Of a DNA stretch of 64,000 nt, positions 58,601-64,000 are shown one piece after another. The position numbers and the translations under genes are program-made. Numbering within the stretch: the stretch's first letter is position 1; every line of letters starts with the position of its first letter. Under the pieces are notes generated by a model. The model saw only the letters and a program-made list of their open reading frames with translations, made no database searches and had not been told where the DNA came from. This DNA comes from Beta vulgaris subsp. vulgaris (taxonomy: Eukaryota; Streptophyta; Magnoliopsida; Caryophyllales; Amaranthaceae): positions 27,979,155 through 28,043,154 of the forward strand of contig NC_079209.1 of the NCBI RefSeq assembly GCF_026745355.1. The letters run 5' to 3'.

Positions 58601-58958
58601 TCCAAAGCCTTTTAGCTAATAAGAATGATGGTTCTTATCCTCTTTGACCTTTCTTAACCATTAAAAATGATATACTTATCCAAAGCTTTCTTAACCATTA
58701 ATAAGATGATGTCTTATCCACAAGCTTTCTTAACCATTAAGAATGATGATGCTTATCCACAAGCTTTCTTAACCATTAAGAATGATGATGCTTATCCACA
58801 AGCTTTCTTAACCATTAAGAATGATGATGCTTATCCACAAGCTTTCTTAACCATTAAGAATGATGATGCTTATCCACAAGCTTTCTTAACCATTAAGAAT
58901 GATGGTCTTATCCACTTTTAGCTTTCAAATAAAGGTTCTTAAAAACAGGGCTATTACA
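55612..58958 (-). repeat. 5' LTR of the Tekay/Del-like element (3,347 bp)
   Basis: Direct copy of 51856-55206 with scattered substitutions and small indels. It also carries the 39-bp array (about 58684-58915). Confidence 0.88.
58684..58915. repeat. 39-bp tandem array in right LTR
   Basis: Same unit and similar copy number as the array at 54930-55165. Confidence 0.9.
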
Positions 58959-58963
58959 TGGGC

Positions 58964-59408
58964 TAACCGCACGACACCGCGCACCGCTACTCCATTTTCA
59001 CTAGTCTATGGTTGCGAGGTTGTCCTGCCTTCGGAGGTGAGCGTCCCAACTGCGAGATGCAGCCTAGCGATGGAGCGACAGAACATCGATGAGTTGATAA
59101 ACGACCTAGATACCATTGAGGAGTTGCGCGACGCAGTGTTGGTGCGCATGGCGGCTTAGCAGCAAATAGTAGTGAGGAGCTTCAACAAAAATGTCCAAGC
59201 CAAGTCGTTCGTCGAAGGAGATTGGGTCCTAAGGAAGGTATTCCAGAACATGCAAGAGGCTAAAGCTGGCAAGCTAGGTCAAAAGTGGGAAGGACCATAT
59301 CAAATCAGTAAAGTAGTAGGCCATGGAGCCTACCAATTGGTCCGACGTGACGGAAGCTCCGTACCTCGTAGCTGGAATGTCACACACCTCAAACGATACT
59401 ACTTTTAA
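58964..59408 (+). pseudogene. Integrase of the Tat element, C-terminal part (split by insertion)
   Basis: Continues the integrase interrupted at 51855: NRTTPRTATPFSLVYGCEVV, LPSEVSVPTARCS, and after TAG at 59157 FNKNVQAKSFVEGDWVLRKV, KLGQKWEGPYQISKVVGHGA and SWNVTHLKRYYF with a stop at 59408. The ending LKRYYF corresponds to NLKRFYV of the first Tat element. No chromodomain. Confidence 0.85.
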
Positions 59409-60159
59409 AGCCAAGTGACGAGCTTTGTTTTCTCAGTCTTAAAAAAAAAAAGAAAAAAAAAGGATACAAATATATACATAGAGATGTAGAATAATTGGTA
59501 ATGCCATAATGTCTGGGTCGCTAGGTGTTAGCGACCATAGTGTTCTCTCACTGGGTACTTGTTGAATTTGCAGGCAAATTGTCCGCATTCAACTTTTAAA
59601 GCCCCGACGATTTCCACTATTGCCTAAGCCGACGCGACGACAGGGGCACATTAATTTTAAAGTCGTAGCCACTGATGACATTTTAGCCATCTCCCTGATG
59701 GGCACATGTAAGTTTTATGTATTTCCTATGTGTATTCTAAAAGTCGTTTAGTCCAAACGACATGTCTGAACGACCAGTGACGACTTTTATTAAGTCCAAA
59801 CGATACGTCTGAACGACCAATGATGACTCTTATTAAGTCCAAACGATACATCCGAGCGACCAAAGATGGCCTATTGGACGCCTGGCTAATCCTCTAGAAA
59901 CGTTAGAATAACGACCGAGACACATGCATGTGACACACAGTAGAGACATAAGATTATCTATGTTGAAAATTCAAAAGCAACAAAGTAAACGGTCACCCCC
60001 ATAGGCGACCCAAAGAACAACGATAGAAATTAAAAGACTTATGGCCACCCCCATAGGTGACCCAAAAGTATAGTACAAACAGTCACTCCCTTGAGTGACT
60101 TAAAACATAGTTTGATTAAAAGTTTAAACGATAGAGACATGATGTAAGGGACTAAGAAA
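59409..60159. other. Region between pol and antisense ORF, with short repeats
   Basis: Non-coding. A 43-48-bp degenerate tandem unit starting agtccaaacga occurs three times (about 59750-59865). A word ccacccccataggtgaccc recurs near 59993-60063, with a related cactcccttgagtgac near 60085. Confidence 0.6.
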
Positions 60160-62099
60160 TTAAATGTCAGGGATCTTCTCAGCTTCCTTCTCCTTTGACG
60201 CTTCAGATGGCAAGACAGTGGCTGGGGCTTCCTTCTAAGTCTCAGGGTCAGGTGGCACATCTGATGCTATGAACCCAGCACAAGACGGGAGTTTTTAGCA
60301 ACCTTTGATGAAGAGTCCGCCGTCGCATCCAAGTCCTCATCATCCATAAGATCTTTCATTGACCCCATGAATTGGATGTATAGGTCAATGTCCTTTTGCG
60401 GCGTCCATGATGATGTCTTCTTCATCAGAAACTGATGCATCAGCTTGGCCCTAACCCTAGTTGTTACCTCAGCCTCAAGAAGGTCCATCTCGTTCTTCTG
60501 AGCGTCAACACTCGCCTGGAGAGCCGTGATCTCCTGACGCGAGGATTTTTCCAGCGTAGTCGCCCTCTGTCTAATCTCTTCCAGCTCCTCCCCGTTTTTC
60601 TTCAGAGTTTCCTTCATCTCCTTCATAGTTTCCTTCCAGGGTTCCAATTCAACACCTTTTGACTTCGCGTCCGCTTCTGCTTTCTCCATTCTCTGCTTCA
60701 TGGACAGATGACCCTTCAGCAGAGATGAGATCTCTCTTTTTGCCATTAGGAGATGTTGGGAAGACTGCGTAAAAAACAGAGGATATGTGTCAGGTGTCAT
60801 TACCATAGCAGCATAGTGTCCAAAACAAGGGTAAAGCAAATGTCTATACCTGGAATAGGAGCTCTAGCCCATCTGACATCATGCGAGGGAGAGTATGATC
60901 CTTAATCCTTTCCATAGCGCTGGGGAAGAGGAACCTGTCGGCCTCCGGCCATATGGACTTCTCCAACGACATGAAGTCGTTAGGGACGGTCACAGAATAG
61001 GAAGGCCCGCTCTTGTCTAGAGGGGCTAGGAAGTCAGTCTTGCGCGTCTTGGACGCGACGTCGTGTTCGTCGTCCAAGTGAACGACGACCGCCGTGTCCT
61101 TTTTAGACGATGCTGACGCAGCGTCAGCAGAGGACTCCCTCTTGCGCTTGCGCAACAGTTCGGCCAGCGCCTGCCCATCCAAATTCCCCCTAGGACGCGA
61201 TTGAGATGAACCTGTCCAAGGAAGATTAAAACATCAGTATGAAACCAGCCCCAGTAAAAGTCCTACCCATGTGTAAAGTAAAACAAAAAATATATAGACT
61301 CATTAGAAGCCATAGATGAACAACTGTCTTGAGAGGCAAAGAGAATTTTTCTGAACTGCCTGTCCTCCTCTGACACCTTCAGAAACTTGTCACAGAGACT
61401 TTGAGACTCGTCGCAATGCGACAACAATTTTGGGTTAAGACCTACAGTAGAAACGATGTAAGAGTGGTGTTAACGACGCATCATAAATTTAGAAAGACTG
61501 AAAATAAACACACCTTCGGTATTCTAGCCGCCAACCAGAGACGCCCCGGCTTCCCCTAGTGACGATCTCTTCACAAACACAAACCTGCTTTTCCAACCTC
61601 TATCATTTGACTGTATCACCCCAACCAGAGGTTCTAACCTCGCCTTTGCATGCAAGGCTATCCTATTTTTCGCCTTAACCCTAATCTCATAATGTAACAA
61701 CAAGTCGTCAAGGGTTAAGGCTTCGTCCCACGACGCCGTCACCCTGTCGATGACGCTCAGGATTCTCCAGACTTGGGGCATAATCTGCCCTGGGTTGGTT
61801 TGGTAAATCTGCATCAGATCCCTTGCCAAAGGGGTGAAGGAAGCCTAAACCTATTTGAAAGGGTATTCATAGAGCACTACCCATTTTGGGGACACGACTC
61901 TGGGGTTCGTCAGGTTCAGCATTTCTAATGACAGTACTTTCAGGCAATTTCCAAAGTCTAGAAACCTTAAAAGGTCATCTTCTGACATTGTTGACAGTTC
62001 GTCCTCATTTTCTACCCTTAGTTCTACAGCTTTTTCTTTCCCTTTCGATTTCTCTTGGTTTTTCAGAAAAGTCCTAATGCTGCGTCTACTAGGCGCCAT
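60160..62099 (-). pseudogene. Antisense extra ORF (aORF) of the Tat element; four exons, coiled coil
   Basis: The gene lies between pol and the 3' LTR on the opposite strand. Exon 1 62099-61514: start MAPSRRSIRTFL (ATG at 62097-62099), SEDDLLRFLDFGNCLKV, then, over two compensating frameshifts near 61850, a Transposase_28-like stretch (ARDLMQIYQTNPGQIMPQVW, RGWKSRFVFVKR-like). Exon 2 61441-61300: LNPKLLSHCDES, EEDRQFRKILFASQ. Exon 3 61211-60850: LDGQALAELLRKRKRESSAD, a possible nuclear localisation signal. Exon 4 60764-60160: a coiled coil (MKQRMEKAEADAKSKG, MKETLKKNGEELEEIRQRA), an acidic segment, a frameshift near 60280, and an end EKIPDI. Introns of 72, 88 and 85 bp have GT-AG borders. The function is unknown. 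Confidence 0.75.
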
Positions 62100-62580
62100 G
62101 AAAACAGTAGAACTAGTAGAGCGAATTAAAGGGAAAAGCAAAAAAGTATGGAATTACCTGGTGTCAAACGATCGATTTTTCCGGCGGAGAGAATAATGAA
62201 AGTTAAGGAAGTTGCCTTACTTAAAGAGAGAGAAAGATTTGATGAAATTGGAAGTGAGGATTGAGTTATTTAAAAACCGCCTTGGTTATTTATGCCAACT
62301 AGAAGTAATCATGACAATTGGACCAACGGTTATAATTAAAACGACAATTTAAAAAAAAACTACCTTTTGCAGTTGTTGACTCTTGAACTACCAAAGATAA
62401 ACCGCTCAAAGCAGATCTCCTTTCCCTCCATGCGTTTCTTTGGAAATTTTCTTTCTTTAAATTGACAAGGGCCAGATTTCTTGCGATTTGTGATATCTTG
62501 ATGACTTGTGTAGAATTTCATTCCATTTGTTGATTTTTTAACAATTGTTTCATGGGCTTTGTGTCACCCCAATTCAACAA

Positions 62581-62592
62581 TTGGGGGCAAAC
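62581..62592 (+). other. Polypurine tract of the Tat element
   Basis: ttgggggcaaac directly before the 3' LTR; primes plus-strand DNA synthesis. Confidence 0.7.
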
Positions 62593-63231
62593 TGTTATGG
62601 CTGAATTTTTTGACAGGATGACATTGTCGCGATGATTCAATGACGTAGTATCATCTGACGTAAGGACACAGAAGCTGCAAGCCAAAGACATAGCAGAGGA
62701 TGTACAATTAAGAGTTGTGCATTGAATGGTAACGGATAAGCCAAATAAGGCAAGAGCATTTTAAGCCATAAATTCAGCCGTTAGAAAGGACAACATTAAA
62801 GACGCAGGAGCGTGAGCATAGAAGATTCTCCATGATTCAAGCATAGAGATTAATGTAATAATTAGTGAATGATTATTGTATTCGTTAGGAGAAAAAGCCA
62901 AAGAAAGAAGAAGGCATATAAAAGGTAGAGAGAGGTCAATGACATGTTTTTTTTACGCAACATTGTGAGAAAGACATTAGAGTGAACTAAGCATTCTTGT
63001 AAACGACGATCAGTCACAAAGAAAGATAGTGAACTATATTAGTTTGGTGGATCTCCAACCTCCCGCGGTTTTTTACCCATCTTCATTGGGGTTTTCCGCC
63101 TCACCACTTTTGTGTGTTCATCCCCTTTGACTCCCCTTTGCATTCTTTTGTCGCATCGACTTGAACATCATCTGGTTGACACGTCCCGCAAACTTCAATT
63201 TCATCATAAGTGATAAATTTTAGCATAAACA
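62593..63231 (+). repeat. 3' LTR of the Tat element (639 bp)
   Basis: Same TG...CA ends as the left copy; lacks an 8-bp duplicated segment present in the left copy near 46203. It is followed by the target duplication atggg. Confidence 0.9.
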
Positions 63232-64000
63232 ATGGGTAGATACCACAACACCTTAGCTGGTGGTCCTTCACTACCTCCAGCTCCTTCACGCTTGTACCTC
63301 GACAATCCACAACGTGGACACTATGTAAATGCTCATGCTCATTACAATAAAGCACACAATCGTTAGGACAAGTATGTATCCGCTTATACTCTAAACCGAA
63401 AGGACACATCAGCTTCTTTGCATAATAGTACGACTTTGGTAGTTCATTTCCATCACGGAGCATCTTAGCTAAAACTTCCAACAACGATGTGAAACTAGAG
63501 TCCGTCCAACCAGCGCTCGACTTAATGTTGAACGGTGTTACTACCACACAAAGTTTGGTGTACTTTGTACAACCTGGATACAACGGCTTTTCAGCAGCCT
63601 GAGACATAAACTCAAAAATGCGAGGTCGTTTACACGACTAATCTTCAACCTCATGTATCATCTCGTCTACCTGATTTCTCTCGTCATCTCGAAATTCATC
63701 ATCCAAATTCTCATCCCCTAACTCATCATCATCCTTCTTTTCTTCACATACATCATTCTTTACTCTAGAGCTTCCTATACACCTCCCCTGCTCACCATGC
63801 CAAACCCATACGTGGTATTGAGGCCTAAACACACGACGAAAGACATGTTCCCTAACCACATGTATACTACTAACCTTGCTCACATTTCTACAATCGAATC
63901 AAGGACAATAAAAGTCGAGTGCTCAAGAGGATGTTTGATATTCTAATGCAGTTGTACAGAATTCCGAGACCCCATTCACAAACTCAATCGATTCACGACT
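63232..64000 (-). pseudogene. CACTA TNP2-like transposase, 5' part (split gene, start outside window)
   Basis: Read leftwards: a Transposase-associated-like segment in broken frames at 63884-64000, then an acidic linker (KKDDDELGDENLDDEFRDD, 63638-63883), EKPLYPGCTKYTKL, SAGWTDSSFTSLLEVLAKML, YYYAKKLMCPFGLEYKRIHT, CPNDCVLYCNEHEHL and RCCGIYP. At this point the reading is cut by the LTR of the Tat element (63231). The homologous piece at 28130-28420 shows the uninterrupted order (CYGIYP followed directly by IIP and FKRMFS). Upstream of the window lies the start of the gene. Confidence 0.85.

Larger units (their letters stand above)
51856..58958 (-). mobile_element. Non-autonomous Tekay/Del-like element: 3.35 kb LTRs, 405-bp internal region
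   Basis: Two near-identical 3.35 kb direct repeats start TGTAACAGCCCG and end GGGCTATTACA. They flank a 405-bp internal region, with the target duplication tgggc at 51851-51855 and 58959-58963. On the minus strand the internal region starts with an initiator Met-tRNA PBS next to the right LTR and ends GAGGACGAAAC...AAGGTGGTAGTA next to the left LTR. That end is the typical junction after pol in Del/Tekay chromoviruses. No gag or pol is left, so it must have moved with enzymes from a full relative. It is inserted in the integrase ORF of the Tat element. Confidence 0.88.
46161..63231 (+). mobile_element. Tat-lineage Ty3/gypsy element, 17.07 kb with nested insertion
   Basis: LTRs 46161-46810 and 62593-63231, target duplication atggg at 46156-46160 and 63232-63236, PBS at 46814 and a purine-rich tract before the 3' LTR. 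The order is gag, protease, RT, RNase H, second RNase H, integrase, then an antisense extra ORF. The TNP2 gene it split reads on across the junction: CCGIYP on the right side (63232-63250) and IIPRFKRM on the left side. A 7.1 kb element is inserted in its integrase, so its own length is about 9.96 kb. By eye the LTRs differ at about 20 positions in 630 (roughly 3 %) plus short indels. Confidence 0.95.
37201..64000 (-). mobile_element. Large CACTA (En/Spm-type) transposon, right end outside window
   Basis: Starts with CACTAGTGGAAAAATAAGG at 37201, a typical CACTA terminus, followed by dense palindromic subterminal repeats. It contains a TNPA-like/Ulp1 gene and a TNP2-like transposase gene, both on the minus strand. 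Without the 17.07 kb retrotransposon inserted at 46161-63231 the visible element is about 9.7 kb, and its right terminus must lie beyond 64000. The bases just before it (tta, 37198-37200) would be the 3-bp target duplication, but the partner copy is not visible. Confidence 0.85.

Noticed and set aside
58667..58921. ORF with a 13-residue repeat (YPQAFLTIKNDDA)
   Set aside because: Produced by the 39-bp tandem array, which is a multiple of three and lies in an LTR.
51856..58958. Tandem segmental duplication of 3.35 kb
   Set aside because: The two copies have TG...CA ends, a PBS and polypurine tract between them, and a 5-bp target duplication outside, so they are LTRs.
63101..63607. Stand-alone gene starting MSQAAEKPLYPG
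   Set aside because: It is the middle of the TNP2-like transposase: the frame is preceded by an acidic linker of the same gene and runs out into the inserted LTR.

Overview
The window is nuclear DNA of a flowering plant, almost certainly a eudicot. It is AT-rich, has GT-AG introns and contains one intact single-exon host gene (a plastid/mitochondrial mTERF-family protein). Nearly everything else is transposable elements in various states of decay. The style of the LINE ORF1 and of the LTR elements would fit Caryophyllales, but the sequence cannot fix the species.

Layout. 1-8168: a decayed Ty3/gypsy element of the Tat lineage on the minus strand (5' LTR 7770-8168, gag, pol), with an intron-containing extra ORF on the opposite strand (<1-1802); its 3' LTR is left of the window. 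8883-9809: the mTERF gene. 10161-14919: a complete but inactivated Ty1/copia element on the minus strand with 141-145 bp LTRs and TSD ttgtc. 17080-20400: a very decayed gypsy gag region. About 21025-26040: an L1-type LINE, nearly intact (ORF1, ORF2, poly-A). 26387-27047: an intron-containing receptor-like kinase pseudogene on the minus strand. 28130-29690: a fragment of a CACTA TNP2-type transposase. 29695-30600: a gypsy RT fragment. 30605-34600: an internally deleted Athila-like element (1.6 kb LTR, PBS, gag, partial protease). 35170-37200: non-coding. 37201 to the right edge: a large CACTA (En/Spm) transposon.

The CACTA element is the centre of the window. It starts with a CACTA terminus at 37201 and palindromic subterminal repeats. 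It carries two minus-strand genes: a roughly ten-exon TNPA-like gene with a DUF8039-like and a Ulp1/C48 protease-like region (38446-41850), and a TNP2-like transposase gene (43611 to the right edge). Each gene is followed directly by an array of the same 160-bp tandem repeat. A 17.07 kb Tat-lineage gypsy element (46161-63231, TSD atggg) splits the TNP2 gene, and its integrase ORF is in turn split by a 7.1 kb non-autonomous chromovirus derivative (51856-58958, TSD tgggc). That innermost element has 3.35 kb LTRs around an internal region of only 405 bp.

The two Tat elements each carry, downstream of pol and on the opposite strand, a four-exon ORF with the same layout: an N-terminal region resembling Pfam Transposase_28 (putative gypsy-type transposon), a short exon, a basic KRKR-type exon and a coiled-coil last exon, with the introns falling between these blocks. 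This shared spliced antisense gene, the CACTA TNPA/Ulp1 gene with its repeat arrays, and the giant-LTR/mini-internal element are the most interesting things here. All domain names rest on reading motifs by eye; no database search was possible.
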